DNA of 64,000 bases from Deltaproteobacteria bacterium (GCA_016210045.1 JACQUX010000029.1:95538-159537), one strand, 5' to 3'; shown: positions 8,462 through 18,567, numbered from the stretch's first letter. The notes: generated by a model from the letters alone, not told the origin. Numbers and translations are program-made.

Positions 8462-9525
8462 TATTTTTGACCCAATCGACACAGGCGCGGCTTAAAACGC
8501 AAATGCACTTCCCGACCCGTTTCCGCCGATTCATAAATCGCGTTGATCAATTCGAGCGATTTCCGCCCTTCAATCCCATCCACGAGGGCTTTCGTGTGAT
8601 TACGAATACTTTCGACGACCCCCTGCAAATACATCGCATGCCCGTGCGCAAATTGCTGTTCCGCCGATCGCTGGGGGCCACCCCCCTGCCGCATGGCGTC
8701 ATCTTCCGGGGTCGGGATACTAAATTCCCAGTGCTTCACCCGATCCGCCGCAAACCCACCCAGTTCAACAGAGCCGCGCTCCCCTAACACACTAATCGAG
8801 CCTTCGAGATCCCGGGGACGAGTGGCCGTCGTTGCCTCCACGACACCCAACGCACCGTTGCGGAATTGGAACATCGCCAACCCGGTATCTTCAACTTCAA
8901 TATTGGACAAGCGGGTCGAGATCTTCGCCATCACACTATCGACCGGGCCCATCATCCACTCTAAGAGATCGATGTGATGGCTCGCCTGATTCGCCAACAC
9001 GCCGCCATCCATGGCCCACGTCCCCCGCCAACCGGCCTGATCGTAATATTCTTGTTTGCGGCACCATCGGAGTCGCACTGCCCCCAGCACCAACTTTCCA
9101 AACCGCTCATCCACAAGCGCCCGCTTCAACCCCACGACGGCCTCGTTATACCGGTTCTGTTTGACGACAAACAGTTTTACACCGTGTTCGTCACAGGCAC
9201 GAATCATCGCATCTGCATCGTCTAACGTCAGGGCCATCGGCTTTTCAACGACCACGTGTTTTTTCGTCTGGGCCACCTGGATAGCATGGGCAGCATGCAA
9301 CCCGCTCGGCGTCAAGACGCAGACCACATCCACTTCATGCTGGGCTAACAGCCCATCGAGATCGCTATAACTCGGCACTTCAAAACGTGTCGCTACGGTA
9401 CGGGCCATGACCGCGTCGACATCACAAACGGCTACTAAGCGGGCATGCGTAATTTGGCGCAACGCTGCAGCATGCTTGACGGCAATTTTCCCGCACCCAA
9501 ACAGCGCAAATCGAACCGTTTCCAT
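8461..9525 (-). CDS. Gfo/Idh/MocA-family sugar dehydrogenase (WbpB/WlbA-like)
   Basis: A 354-residue NAD(P)-dependent oxidoreductase. The N-terminal Rossmann motif FALFGCGKIAVKHA is at residues 7-20. VVEKPMALT (near residue 95) carries the catalytic-region EKP signature, followed by the family's alpha/beta substrate domain. In WbpB/WlbA enzymes this fold oxidises C3 of UDP-N-acetyl-glucosaminuronic acid before amination and acetylation; the adjacent acetyltransferase and nearby aminotransferase suggest that role here by inference. A weak AGGTG ribosome site lies about nine bases before the ATG. The 77 bases upstream (9526-9602) form the largest gap in the operon and show no clear promoter or terminator. 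Confidence 0.85.
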   Translation of the reverse strand: METVRFALFGCGKIAVKHAAALRQITHARLVAVCDVDAVMARTVATRFEVPSYSDLDGLLAQHEVDVVCVLTPSGLHAAHAIQVAQTKKHVVVEKPMALTLDDADAMIRACDEHGVKLFVVKQNRYNEAVVGLKRALVDERFGKLVLGAVRLRWCRKQEYYDQAGWRGTWAMDGGVLANQASHHIDLLEWMMGPVDSVMAKISTRLSNIEVEDTGLAMFQFRNGALGVVEATTATRPRDLEGSISVLGERGSVELGGFAADRVKHWEFSIPTPEDDAMRQGGGPQRSAEQQFAHGHAMYLQGVVESIRNHTKALVDGIEGRKSLELINAIYESAETGREVHLRFKPRLCRLGQK

Positions 9526-9602
9526 AAGACCCGCACCTTTCCGCTATCACCACCCGACGCACGCCCTCTGCGGAGCCCGGATAGTCGATCTCCACACACG
9601 AA

Positions 9603-11111
9603 TCAACGAAAACCGCGTGGCATGACAGAAAAATGCGCATAACTAGAGCGCACCAACGCAACCAACAGCCAAAAGGAGGTCATCAACTGAAAAAAGTAAA
9701 AAATCTCGTCAGTTGTACCGATAAAGGCAAACGCCAGTAACACGGCACTCGTCGAGATGCCGAGGAATTGCGCGTACCACGGGACATGCGGCCATCGGGC
9801 CAACGCGCGACATTGGCGAGCCACAATATACAGCACACGCAACAGCAACAGTGCACCCACAAGACCGACTTCAAACAAGAGCTGCAGATACATATTGTGC
9901 GGATGATATCCAAGGTAGAACTGGGACGCGAAAAAACCGCGTCCGAATACAAACGTTTTCATATCCATATGACTCCACGTCACATACCACTTCATCAGGC
10001 GCTCTGCTAACGATGGATCCATTTGCACCTCGCCCCCAATCCATTCACGTAACGGCGTGGCCTGCTCGACGAGCTTCGGATCGCTCCAGGTCCCGAAGGC
10101 GATGTCGGAACGCTGCCCCAGAGTAATGGCCATTTTTCCACGAAAATCGGCGCTTCCACCATATAAAGTCAAGAGCACAACGGCTCCCAACAGGATCGGC
10201 ACCCAAAGCATGCGCCGCACCCAGAATACGTACCAGCCGACGCAGAACAACCCCACTAACAGCGTCCGCTTAAACGTCAACGCCACCATCAGTAAATGGA
10301 GCAATATGGCGACTGCGCATCCCATTCGCAACCACGGAGCATGCACCCAGGGATTGCGAAAGACGAGAAAACAGCTTAACAGCGCCACGGTGAGCAGGGA
10401 GAAGCCAAAATAGTTGATCCGATCCTGCACGAACGTGGAAAAAAACGGCGTGAGCGGATTGGCACCCGGCTCGTGGGGATCAATACATAACAGGAACAGC
10501 AGCCCAATGCACAATTGGACCCCACCTCCGACCAGCAGAGCTCGCAAGATCGTCACAATTTGGGTCTTATCTTTGAGAATATTCAGAACAAGTACGTACA
10601 AACTACTCACTTCAAAAAACTTGAACAGATAGAGCAGACACACGGTGGCTTGCCCCCCACGCAACGTACTCAAGTTCACGAGAATGGAGGCGCCGCCCCA
10701 GAGGACAAATCCCATCAGAGCACGCACGCTCGGATCGATCCGCAATGCGAGTCTCCCCTGTAAACATTGGCGGAATAACAAGCCGCACCAGAGCGAAAGA
10801 ATGAGTAGGTCGTACAAACTAATTGACACCGGCTGCCCCGACTCATGGCCAAAGATGCCGGTCCGCACGCCTGGCGTAATGATGGCTCCGAGATTGATTT
10901 CCGGCGACACGGGAAGACAGATCGCGAGCAAGAGCAAGCCATGGTAATCGTTCAGTGCGCAGACGAGACATAGACCAAGAGCGATGGGGAGCAGACAAGC
11001 CTGCGGCAACTCAATGGCCGTCCCACACCACGCGGCCACGACGACTACAGCGACCAGCCACCATTGCCGGCGTACCGCGAGGGCTGTGCTTTCGTGTACT
11101 GTATCAGTCAC
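9603..11111 (-). CDS. O-antigen ligase/polymerase-like membrane protein (second copy)
   Basis: A 502-residue integral membrane protein with roughly twelve hydrophobic segments and a long hydrophilic loop at about residues 335-400. The loop ends in YHPHNMYLQLLFEVGLVGA, the HN-x-Y-L...E-x-G-x2-G signature of the Wzy/WaaL superfamily. It starts at GTG (11111) with AGGA seven bases upstream, nine bases after the GT39-like gene ends. It is clearly different from the other Wzy-like protein in the operon (5425-6834), so the two are probably not redundant. Its role as polymerase or ligase is undetermined. Confidence 0.75.
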   Translation of the reverse strand: MTDTVHESTALAVRRQWWLVAVVVVAAWCGTAIELPQACLLPIALGLCLVCALNDYHGLLLLAICLPVSPEINLGAIITPGVRTGIFGHESGQPVSISLYDLLILSLWCGLLFRQCLQGRLALRIDPSVRALMGFVLWGGASILVNLSTLRGGQATVCLLYLFKFFEVSSLYVLVLNILKDKTQIVTILRALLVGGGVQLCIGLLFLLCIDPHEPGANPLTPFFSTFVQDRINYFGFSLLTVALLSCFLVFRNPWVHAPWLRMGCAVAILLHLLMVALTFKRTLLVGLFCVGWYVFWVRRMLWVPILLGAVVLLTLYGGSADFRGKMAITLGQRSDIAFGTWSDPKLVEQATPLREWIGGEVQMDPSLAERLMKWYVTWSHMDMKTFVFGRGFFASQFYLGYHPHNMYLQLLFEVGLVGALLLLRVLYIVARQCRALARWPHVPWYAQFLGISTSAVLLAFAFIGTTDEIFYFFQLMTSFWLLVALVRSSYAHFSVMPRGFR

Positions 11112-11120
11112 TATTGCGTC

Positions 11121-12779
11121 CTATCGACGCTGAGCGTGTAATTGAACCACCTGAAATCCATCCCCTTCACACAACAACTCGCTCCGATACCCGACGCGCT
11201 GAAACGCTTCCAAGTGTTCCTGCTCGGCAGGCCCAAACGTGTAAACAATGGCCTCCACATACTCGTGGCCCACCGCCGGCAATGCGCGCACGACGTCATT
11301 TAAATTCCGCCACCGCACATTGAGCCCCCCATACAGAATCGGCTTCGGATTCGTTGTGATGACGGCAGGATTTTCCAGATGCTGTAGTTCCAAATGCCGA
11401 GTCACACGCTGATAGCAGGCCATAATACTTTGTTGCACTGTCGGCCGCAAGTAGGTCGCCGTTCGCTGGTAACCGACATAGACAAGCGATGCGCACCCCA
11501 GCAATAACAGCACTGCGGCAACAATCGGCCTCCCCCAGACCGAGCACCGATTCAACATGCAATCAAAGCTTGCCCCAACCATGACGGCGAGCGGGATCGT
11601 CAGCGGCACGAGATACCGATTACTGACTCCGAACACCAGATAGCCAAGGGAGGGAAGTGCAAGGCCGCTCGACAACCAAAATAATCCAACAGCGGATTCC
11701 CGCGCTCTTGCAACGAAACACATACACACACCGAGCAACGGGAAGAGGAAAAAAGGAAACACCTGCAACGACGGCAAACTATAACAAAAAAACCGCACAT
11801 TCTTGACGATGCGTTTCAGAAAAAACGTCGGCTTGACGGTTGCTAAGTGCCAAAGAATTTGCAGATCCGACAATCCTGCAGGAACTTCTGCACCTGAAAA
11901 TTCGCTTTGAAAGGACAGCTCCGCATCGCGCAGCACGGCTTGAAAGTCTCCACTCTTCCCCATCCCTTCAAATTGGAAGAGATCGCCCCCGACTTCCAGC
12001 ATCCGAACGAGCTTCCCCCCCACTACATTGCCGGGATCCAGAGCGTCAAACCACCACTGCTTCCCCACCTGTGCCAGCGTAATGGGAGCGGCATAGCAAA
12101 GAATCAATAACCAACCGGTGGACCAACGAATGCGACGCCACCGCAGCAAACCAAGCAACGTTCCGCAGAGACCCACAGCCAAGAGCAGCCCCTCGGCGCG
12201 GGCCCAAAGCGCAGCGCCGACAGACGCCCCCGCTGCAAGCATCATCCCTACACGTTGGCTTTGAACAGCGCTCCACAGACACCAGGCCGCCGTTGTAAAA
12301 AAGGCTAAATAGAGCACTTGCGTGCCGGAATAGAGGATCGTCACATTTGTGGCCGGCAACACGGCTAAGAGGTAAAGGAGCAAGCACGCCGCACGATTAC
12401 CAAACAGGGTTTTCGTGAGTTGACCCGTGGCGAAACCAAGCCACATCGCGGAACACAAGTGGACGACGCAATCGATCCACTCGGGATCATGAAGCAACGC
12501 AAAGAACGGCGCGCTAACGAACGAGTAAAGCGGCAGCAACGTCAGCGGCGTAAAATCGTTTTGAAAGCTGAATGTTCCGCGCTCATAGAGATTGCGCGCC
12601 GCAATGAGATACAGTGATTCATCAAAGCCGAGCGACGACTTCCACCACAGCCAAAAAAACTGTGCGCTCGTGAACACGACCATGCCCCAAAACAAAGACC
12701 GCGACATCGAACGGATATGTTGATTCTGGTCGGGGCGAGCGACCGGCGCGGGTTCCATGAGACGATCTTTGTTGATCAC
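11121..12779 (-). CDS. GT39-like (ArnT/PMT-type) membrane glycosyltransferase
   Basis: A 552-residue polytopic protein. Near residue 50 is GFDESLYLIAARNLYERG, matching the first periplasmic loop of ArnT/PMT-like transferases where an acidic D-E pair is catalytic. About a dozen hydrophobic helices follow, then a C-terminal soluble domain of around 120 residues. Such enzymes use a polyprenyl-phosphate sugar as donor on the outer face of the membrane. The GTG at 12779 overlaps the preceding TGA as GTGA and has an AGGAG site about eight bases away; an ATG at 12758 is less well placed. It directly follows the DUF2304 and GT2 genes, a common donor-making pair. Confidence 0.75.
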   Translation of the reverse strand: MINKDRLMEPAPVARPDQNQHIRSMSRSLFWGMVVFTSAQFFWLWWKSSLGFDESLYLIAARNLYERGTFSFQNDFTPLTLLPLYSFVSAPFFALLHDPEWIDCVVHLCSAMWLGFATGQLTKTLFGNRAACLLLYLLAVLPATNVTILYSGTQVLYLAFFTTAAWCLWSAVQSQRVGMMLAAGASVGAALWARAEGLLLAVGLCGTLLGLLRWRRIRWSTGWLLILCYAAPITLAQVGKQWWFDALDPGNVVGGKLVRMLEVGGDLFQFEGMGKSGDFQAVLRDAELSFQSEFSGAEVPAGLSDLQILWHLATVKPTFFLKRIVKNVRFFCYSLPSLQVFPFFLFPLLGVCMCFVARARESAVGLFWLSSGLALPSLGYLVFGVSNRYLVPLTIPLAVMVGASFDCMLNRCSVWGRPIVAAVLLLLGCASLVYVGYQRTATYLRPTVQQSIMACYQRVTRHLELQHLENPAVITTNPKPILYGGLNVRWRNLNDVVRALPAVGHEYVEAIVYTFGPAEQEHLEAFQRVGYRSELLCEGDGFQVVQLHAQRR

Positions 12780-13162
12780 GAACGGCACTCCTGGTGCTCT
12801 GATGGTGGGGCACAACCGGCCTGAGTCCCTGACGCAGACTCATCTTTGAGCGCCATATACTGAGCCATGGTGCGCAAGCGAACTGAGAGGATAGAAATGC
12901 GGGCAGTCAGAAAAACGAGAAAAGCGATGATCACGACAAACGTCATCAACGACAACGCCGAAACCGGATAGATCGCGCCCAACAAATGCGTCACTTTCAA
13001 CAATACCCGTTCGGCGGCCATGAAGAAAATGGTGACAGCGGCTCCACCCAACCACGCAACACCATATTCGACCTCCATAGCACGGCGACGCATGAGCAAC
13101 AGCACGATGGCCATGAGCAGTAAAGCCAAACAAATGATAATAAACCGCCCCGTAAAATTCAT
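12776..13162 (-). CDS. DUF2304 small membrane protein
   Basis: A 128-residue protein with three hydrophobic helices (about residues 6-24, 34-52 and 64-88) and a short charged tail, matching the size and layout of DUF2304 proteins. Members usually sit beside a polyprenyl-phosphate GT2 gene and may help anchor it or move its product; that is context knowledge, not a demonstrated function. Here it overlaps the GT2 stop (ATGA at 13159-13162) and the next GT39-like start (GTGA at 12776-12779), so the three are almost certainly translated as a unit. Confidence 0.75.
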   Translation of the reverse strand: MNFTGRFIIICLALLLMAIVLLLMRRRAMEVEYGVAWLGGAAVTIFFMAAERVLLKVTHLLGAIYPVSALSLMTFVVIIAFLVFLTARISILSVRLRTMAQYMALKDESASGTQAGCAPPSEHQECRS

Positions 13163-13887
13163 CGCAGCGCCCGCCTAACACTAATGGCTTTGATCAGCAA
13201 GACAACCGTGAGCAAGACGGTTTTGAACGGGTAAAAAGAAGCGTGCGTCAGCGAATGCATCGAAACTCCGGCAAGTCGTGGACGTGCTTGGATCGGAATT
13301 TCCACGACACGAGCGCCGCGCCAGATCAGATACACGATAGTTTCCGCGTTAAAATCGCCTAACGTCTCTTGGACGAGCCAGTGCATCCCTCTCCGTGTGA
13401 GCAGCCGCAAACCGCTTGTCGTATCGGTGAAACGATGTCCGGTTAGCAACGAAACAAAGCACGCAAAGAGCACGCTCCCCCAATGACGCAACCGACTGGC
13501 CGGCAATGCCATGCCCCTCTGCAGATACCGCGAGCCGATCACCATATCCGCCCCGGTTGTGCCTCGTTCATGGATCAGGCGAACAAGTGCTTCCGGATCA
13601 TGCTGCCCGTCTGCATCAAAAAAAATGCAAAATGCATAATCGCGCTGCAATGCGTACCGCATCCCCGTTTGTAAGGCTGTGGCATATCCCAAATTGCACG
13701 GATGTGTCACGCACAGCACTCCTTGGGAGATCGCAATACCCCTCGTTTGATCATCGCTGGCATCATCGACGACCAAGACATCCACATCACACGTTTCCCG
13801 CCGACCTGGCATCAGCAACGCACGCAACACAGCTTCCAGATTGGTTCCTTCATTATAGGCGGGAATGATAATAAGACCTTTCCTCAT
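13159..13887 (-). CDS. glycosyltransferase family 2 (polyprenyl-phosphate type)
   Basis: A 242-residue GT-A enzyme beginning MRKGLIIIPAYNEGTNLEAV. It shows VLVVDDASDDQT (the DD motif) and FFDADGQHDPEAL (the DAD metal site), closely resembling dolichyl-phosphate mannose synthase and related bacterial GT2 proteins. A hydrophobic patch near SVLFACFVSLLTG may associate with the membrane. The ATG at 13887 lies in an ATGA overlap with the upstream oxidoreductase stop; a longer open frame upstream of it is out-of-gene sequence. With DUF2304 and the GT39-like protein it forms a plausible module that loads a sugar on a lipid carrier and transfers it outside the membrane. Confidence 0.88.
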   Translation of the reverse strand: MRKGLIIIPAYNEGTNLEAVLRALLMPGRRETCDVDVLVVDDASDDQTRGIAISQGVLCVTHPCNLGYATALQTGMRYALQRDYAFCIFFDADGQHDPEALVRLIHERGTTGADMVIGSRYLQRGMALPASRLRHWGSVLFACFVSLLTGHRFTDTTSGLRLLTRRGMHWLVQETLGDFNAETIVYLIWRGARVVEIPIQARPRLAGVSMHSLTHASFYPFKTVLLTVVLLIKAISVRRALR

Positions 13888-15083
13888 GACAGACACTCCC
13901 TCAAGAGCGGCTCCATGCGGTCGCAGGTAGTCCGGATATCGTATCGAAATCCGAATCGCTCCGGATATTGCAACACTTGAATGACCTCCGTGACATGGAT
14001 CGCAAGCGACGCGGAAAGGCGATGGGGGCGCCGCGCTTGCAGCGCACTGACCATCTCTACAGGACCGCGACAAAAATCAATCGGTTTATAACGCCCGGAA
14101 CTGCGCAATGTCGGCTTCCGGGCAAAGGGCACCTTCCAATTCAACTGCCAGTGATGCCCCCAATTCCATGGGATCCAATTCAACCAACGCTCCCACCGCG
14201 TGCGCCAGTGCTCAAAACGATACTCGAATGCTCCACAAAGCCGCCGCTGTACATGGTGCCGAATGTATACCGGTGCAGCATCGTCACGAATATCTTTCGT
14301 GTACAACACTCCCTCATCCCCGACAATCATCAACGATTTATCCAGTGGGGCGACAATACTGGTCGTTGCGCGTGCAACAATGCGCTCATCAAATTCGAGA
14401 CAGCCCAAAGTAAAATCCGGCGTGCGGGAATCAACGGCGATCCCCTTATCCGGTATTTGACACGAGGCAAAGGCCGTCACGCGCCGGACGGGGCCAAAGA
14501 ACGCAACGAGCCACGTCAGAAAATAGGCCGCATGTTCATATGTACAGCCCACTTCAAATTCGTCTTTTGCAGGCCATTGCGCTCCCGAGCAGCTTCGCCA
14601 ATTCCATGGTTGTTGACGCGACGTCATACCCGCATCGAAATTGACATACACGAGACGAACCGTGCCGATCGCTCCGGCACTGAGCGCGTGCCAAATCGTT
14701 TGCGCCGTTTCCCCCAACACACTGCAGGGAGCGGATCCTAAGGCCACGCCTTTGGTCTGCGCCAATGCCATCAGCTCGGCCGCGCCCGCCGGATCCATGG
14801 CAACCGGCTTTTCCGAATAGACATGTTTACCGGCCAACAAACAGGCACGATTCGTCTCGTAATGACTCCGCGGATTAGTCAGGTTGATCACCATCTCGAT
14901 GGAGGCATCATGCAGCAAGGCATCCAGGCTCTCAAACGCGTTGACACCATAGTACGCGCGGAATGCGCCCAATCGTTCCGGATCGCGATCGAAAACGCCG
15001 CACAATTCTAACTCAGGATGACAAGAGCATGTCGCCATATAGAAATCGGCCACATATCCACAGCCCAGAATCGCGACGCGCAT
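13884..15083 (-). CDS. Gfo/Idh/MocA-family oxidoreductase
   Basis: A 399-residue NAD(P)-binding oxidoreductase. It begins MRVAILGCGYVADFYMA, with the glycine-rich dinucleotide loop, and has VYSEKPVAMDPAGAAEL near residue 95 as the EKP signature. The C-terminal half is somewhat longer than usual and rich in Trp, Arg and His (around residues 270-320). It lies between another Gfo/Idh/MocA protein (15099-16637) and the GT2 gene, so it belongs to the glycan operon, but its sugar substrate is not visible from sequence. GCFDR-type homologues act on sugar nucleotides or free inositol-like sugars. Confidence 0.82.
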   Translation of the reverse strand: MRVAILGCGYVADFYMATCSCHPELELCGVFDRDPERLGAFRAYYGVNAFESLDALLHDASIEMVINLTNPRSHYETNRACLLAGKHVYSEKPVAMDPAGAAELMALAQTKGVALGSAPCSVLGETAQTIWHALSAGAIGTVRLVYVNFDAGMTSRQQPWNWRSCSGAQWPAKDEFEVGCTYEHAAYFLTWLVAFFGPVRRVTAFASCQIPDKGIAVDSRTPDFTLGCLEFDERIVARATTSIVAPLDKSLMIVGDEGVLYTKDIRDDAAPVYIRHHVQRRLCGAFEYRFEHWRTRWERWLNWIPWNWGHHWQLNWKVPFARKPTLRSSGRYKPIDFCRGPVEMVSALQARRPHRLSASLAIHVTEVIQVLQYPERFGFRYDIRTTCDRMEPLLRECLS

Positions 15084-15098
15084 GAATTCCCCCAGCTT

Positions 15099-16637
15099 CT
15101 ATGATGTCCGTCCGAAACACGTCGACCGCGCCGAACCGCCAGAGGGTTCGGCAAGCATGCGTTCAATTTGAAGCAAGACGTTTACATTGCGCACCGCATC
15201 TCGCAGCAACGGCGTTTCTCCGCGCCGACTCGCCGCGCCTTCGCGAAGATGCCGAAATGCCTCACAGACTCCATAATGGTCGTGAAAGAACCGTTGCGTC
15301 TGACCATTTATATTGAGCGTCGAAAAGTCGTGAATGACGGCATTCAAATGATCTCCCACAACAATAAGGCGCTCTTTAACGTCCCAGGCCCGATCCCCTC
15401 TCGTGGAAAATGACAACGTCCCGACCGCGCGATTTTCCAATTGCAGATTGACAACAAAAGAAAGAGCCGTTGAATTCTGCATCCGTGACTCGCACACCGC
15501 CGACATAACTTGTACCGCCACGACCTTGGCACCGCCGAGGTACTCGATCAGGTCCAGATAATGACAACACGCCATGTGCAGCACGCCGCCCCCTGAGCGG
15601 CGATCCGCTGTGCCTGGCGGGATCGCAGAACCAAAATTCACCAGATAATGGAGCAGCAACGCGCTCCCACATCGCTGATAGGCCGGATGCCGTCGCAATG
15701 CCTGTATAGCGGGTGCAAAGCGCCTATTGAATCCCACCATACAGCGCGCACTGTGTGCGACCGGCTCCAGTACTGCAACACCCGCCTGATCAATCGCGAC
15801 GGGCTTTTCGCAATACACACGGAGATTCTTTTCAAGCGCTGCTCGAATATGCAGCGGATGCAAGTAGTTCGGTGTCGCGATTAGAATATTGTCCGCGCCG
15901 TGAGCGTCCAACATAGCCTGATAGTCACCATAGGTGTTGGGGATATCAAATGCCTTGGCCAAATTATTACACGTCACAACGGTGTTGGAACAAATCGCGA
16001 CGACGCCGCCTCCGGTCTTACGGATCGCGGGGATCAGCACCGATGCCGTATATGTTCCGGCACCCGCGACCATCCATTGCGGTTGCCGGCACTTCACGGC
16101 TCCCCTTTGTCGACGAATGGCACCAACCGGCAATACAGCGGCCTGCATGTGGAGATCATGGCCAGCCCACTCGTTCAAAACATCTGCGGCGCTGAGCAGC
16201 TGTTCATCGAATAGCCCATTGTGGATTTCTGCACTCGTATAATGTGACTTGAGGACAATCCCGGACGAGCACACAAACACACTTTCTCGTGAGCTCTCGA
16301 TCGACATCACACGAACGGCATCGACCGAGAGTGGACGGGGCAGCCGGCGATAATACACATATCTGAGCAACTGCGTCAGACCGATTTGGCGGTACAACGC
16401 GAGAAACTCAGTCCCCAAAGCGACCAAAGATCGCAAACACCGAATCGCCCGTCCTCGGGGCGCTTCGGTGGGCGGCACAGCTTTCCTGAGAGTGTAGCCG
16501 GCAATCAGTTTGAATGCGGGCAGCCCCGTACCCCAGACCAGTGGATCGATCTCGGTTCGAAAAAGCTTGCCCTTCCAACGCAAAAAAAGATCAACCTGTG
16601 CTTGCGACTCCACGCGCCCCCCACATGGCTTTCTCAA
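15099..16637 (-). CDS. Gfo/Idh/MocA oxidoreductase with unusual 188-residue N-terminal extension
   Basis: A 512-residue protein. The oxidoreductase part starts near residue 189 with MVAGAGTYTASVLIPAI and continues through ATPNYLHPLHI and VYCEKPVAIDQAG (about 276), ending at a normal family C-terminus. The first 188 residues are a different, basic, aromatic-rich region (around LTQLLRYVYYRRLPRP) that I do not recognise. In many heparinase-associated clusters a zinc alcohol dehydrogenase domain precedes this oxidoreductase, but the Zn-binding motifs are absent here. The start is uncertain: TTG at 16637 or GTG at 16613. It begins one base after the heparinase stop. Confidence 0.75.
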   Translation of the reverse strand: MRKPCGGRVESQAQVDLFLRWKGKLFRTEIDPLVWGTGLPAFKLIAGYTLRKAVPPTEAPRGRAIRCLRSLVALGTEFLALYRQIGLTQLLRYVYYRRLPRPLSVDAVRVMSIESSRESVFVCSSGIVLKSHYTSAEIHNGLFDEQLLSAADVLNEWAGHDLHMQAAVLPVGAIRRQRGAVKCRQPQWMVAGAGTYTASVLIPAIRKTGGGVVAICSNTVVTCNNLAKAFDIPNTYGDYQAMLDAHGADNILIATPNYLHPLHIRAALEKNLRVYCEKPVAIDQAGVAVLEPVAHSARCMVGFNRRFAPAIQALRRHPAYQRCGSALLLHYLVNFGSAIPPGTADRRSGGGVLHMACCHYLDLIEYLGGAKVVAVQVMSAVCESRMQNSTALSFVVNLQLENRAVGTLSFSTRGDRAWDVKERLIVVGDHLNAVIHDFSTLNINGQTQRFFHDHYGVCEAFRHLREGAASRRGETPLLRDAVRNVNVLLQIERMLAEPSGGSARSTCFGRTS

Positions 16638-16638
16638 T

Positions 16639-18567
16639 TCAACGGTCTACCTGACGGCACGGCTCCAAGTCGCAGCAAGTAAGAGAATAATGGATCTCGC
16701 TACGACCCTGCATAATAATTTTTGCCGCCGGCGTTACGCGACCATATCCATCACTATAGTCATATTGCACCCGCTCATGTTGAAGCGCCTCTCGAATAGA
16801 AAGTTCCCATCTCACATCCGACATGCCAATCAATTGATACCGATCCCCATCTTGCACAACGCGCCAGCATGGCGCGAAATGGATCGCGCTGACAACCGAA
16901 CGGGCTTCCAACAGATCAACTCGGCACCGATCGCTCACATCAATACCGCGGCTATGGACTCTCACCTCGCGCATCACAGGCACGCGATGCGCTGCGACAA
17001 TAAACCCCTCATGCTCGACGGAATAACGCTCACCATCCGCTTGGAGATCATGCGACCAAAACACGCGGGGCGCGTGGGAAACTTCGAATAACCCGGGCCC
17101 CAACACACACATCTCCGCTCCATCGATCCGCGTGATGTTATGCATCGCTGCAGAGCGGTACAAATTGCGAAGCGCCCGGTCTTGAAAATAGATATTCGTG
17201 CCCGGGTCCACAACCAGTGCCCCCACAGACGTCTCTACGGTATAACTGCCGACATCACAATGGCCATGCCCACCACGTCCGCTCATCCCAATATCAGCAA
17301 AATCGATCACCATTTTTCCCCATGAATATCTGGCGGCTCCATACCCAGCAACGCGAAATATTCGCCGACCGGGAGAATCGGAAACTCCATTCGGTCGGTG
17401 GCAGGCGCCGGTAAACATCAGATATTCGACATCGACACCGCCCGAGCCAACCAGCAGCCCATCCGGACTGAGCGCTTCCACAAGGGCGAAAAATGTCCGC
17501 GCATCATTGATATCGTCGACAACCCCGAGGGTAAAACCACGTTCCGTGCTTGCATCACCAAATGCCGGCAACATCCCTTGCGCAGTTACCATGGCCCGCA
17601 GGAAGGCTGCCATCCGCTGTAAATACGGCAGCACATCACGGACACCATAGTTGGCCGCCAGGAGTAATAACTCCCCAATGAATCGGCTGTACGCAAAAGA
17701 CCCCTCGCGCGTAAAACCGTCGGCATCAATTTGCTGCTCGCATTCTTGCAATAAACGCCGTTCCCACAACGAGAGTTGTTCACGCGCGAGTGTCGTCCGG
17801 ATAAACGTTTTCAGGAAAACGATACACGCCACACATTCGCAAAAAGCAAAATTGTTTCTCCGATCGTAGTGCATCGTGTTGTACATTTGCAAATAGGCAT
17901 ACTCACGAAAGGCCTCTCGCGTGATCCAACGCACAAGGTCCGCCGCCTCCGGTATGTCTGCAAATAATTGCAACGCCAGCATCCAATGAATCAACCGCTG
18001 CGCCACATTGAGTGTAATCACATACGCGACCCCATAACCGACTCGAAAAGTCGCCCGCCAGTGCCGCAATACTGTTTCGAGACGGCTCAGATAATCGGGA
18101 TTGCGCGTGCACCGATAGGCCAATGCAAAGAGGGGAACAAAGCCATGCTTGCTCCACTCGATCGGGAACATGTAATCGCCGTATCGTGCTCCACTGTCAC
18201 CATACTGCGAATAATCGAGCCGCTGCTGGTGACGGCAAGGGAACACACGTCCAGACTGCGCATCCAATGACCAGTGAGGGCATGTATCGCAATACTGCTG
18301 CAACGCGCTGGCGATCGACGGCTGGGTCGCGATGATATGGTTCCACGCGACGATATCGATTGAGACACGCGGCAAGTACATCTGCGGATACAACGACTGA
18401 CCTCGAAGACGCCGTTGCGCCTGTTGCGAGATCAGTAGACTATCAATCCCCGACCACCCACAAAGCGCATACGTCGCGCGACGAGAAATTCGCCGAACAG
18501 AGGCTCGCACTCCATAATACCGGATTTTCCTTAGACACGCTGAAAGACTGTTAACAATTTTTTCCAT
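16639..18567 (-). CDS. heparinase II/III-family polysaccharide lyase-like protein
   Basis: A 642-residue protein with an all-helical toroid-like N-terminal half (Trp- and Tyr-rich, residues about 60-330) and a beta-sandwich C-terminal half. The hallmark GRGGHGHCDVGSYTV near residue 430 is followed by VVDPGTNIY and SAAMHNITRIDGAEM, the signature order of heparinase II/III and alginate-lyase-like enzymes. No signal peptide is evident, as is common for homologues encoded in exopolysaccharide loci, so its site of action is unclear; trimming or editing of uronic-acid-containing polymer is an inference supported by ugd in the operon. Its start overlaps the preceding gene by 37 bases. Confidence 0.85.
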   Translation of the reverse strand: MEKIVNSLSACLRKIRYYGVRASVRRISRRATYALCGWSGIDSLLISQQAQRRLRGQSLYPQMYLPRVSIDIVAWNHIIATQPSIASALQQYCDTCPHWSLDAQSGRVFPCRHQQRLDYSQYGDSGARYGDYMFPIEWSKHGFVPLFALAYRCTRNPDYLSRLETVLRHWRATFRVGYGVAYVITLNVAQRLIHWMLALQLFADIPEAADLVRWITREAFREYAYLQMYNTMHYDRRNNFAFCECVACIVFLKTFIRTTLAREQLSLWERRLLQECEQQIDADGFTREGSFAYSRFIGELLLLAANYGVRDVLPYLQRMAAFLRAMVTAQGMLPAFGDASTERGFTLGVVDDINDARTFFALVEALSPDGLLVGSGGVDVEYLMFTGACHRPNGVSDSPGRRIFRVAGYGAARYSWGKMVIDFADIGMSGRGGHGHCDVGSYTVETSVGALVVDPGTNIYFQDRALRNLYRSAAMHNITRIDGAEMCVLGPGLFEVSHAPRVFWSHDLQADGERYSVEHEGFIVAAHRVPVMREVRVHSRGIDVSDRCRVDLLEARSVVSAIHFAPCWRVVQDGDRYQLIGMSDVRWELSIREALQHERVQYDYSDGYGRVTPAAKIIMQGRSEIHYSLTCCDLEPCRQVDR

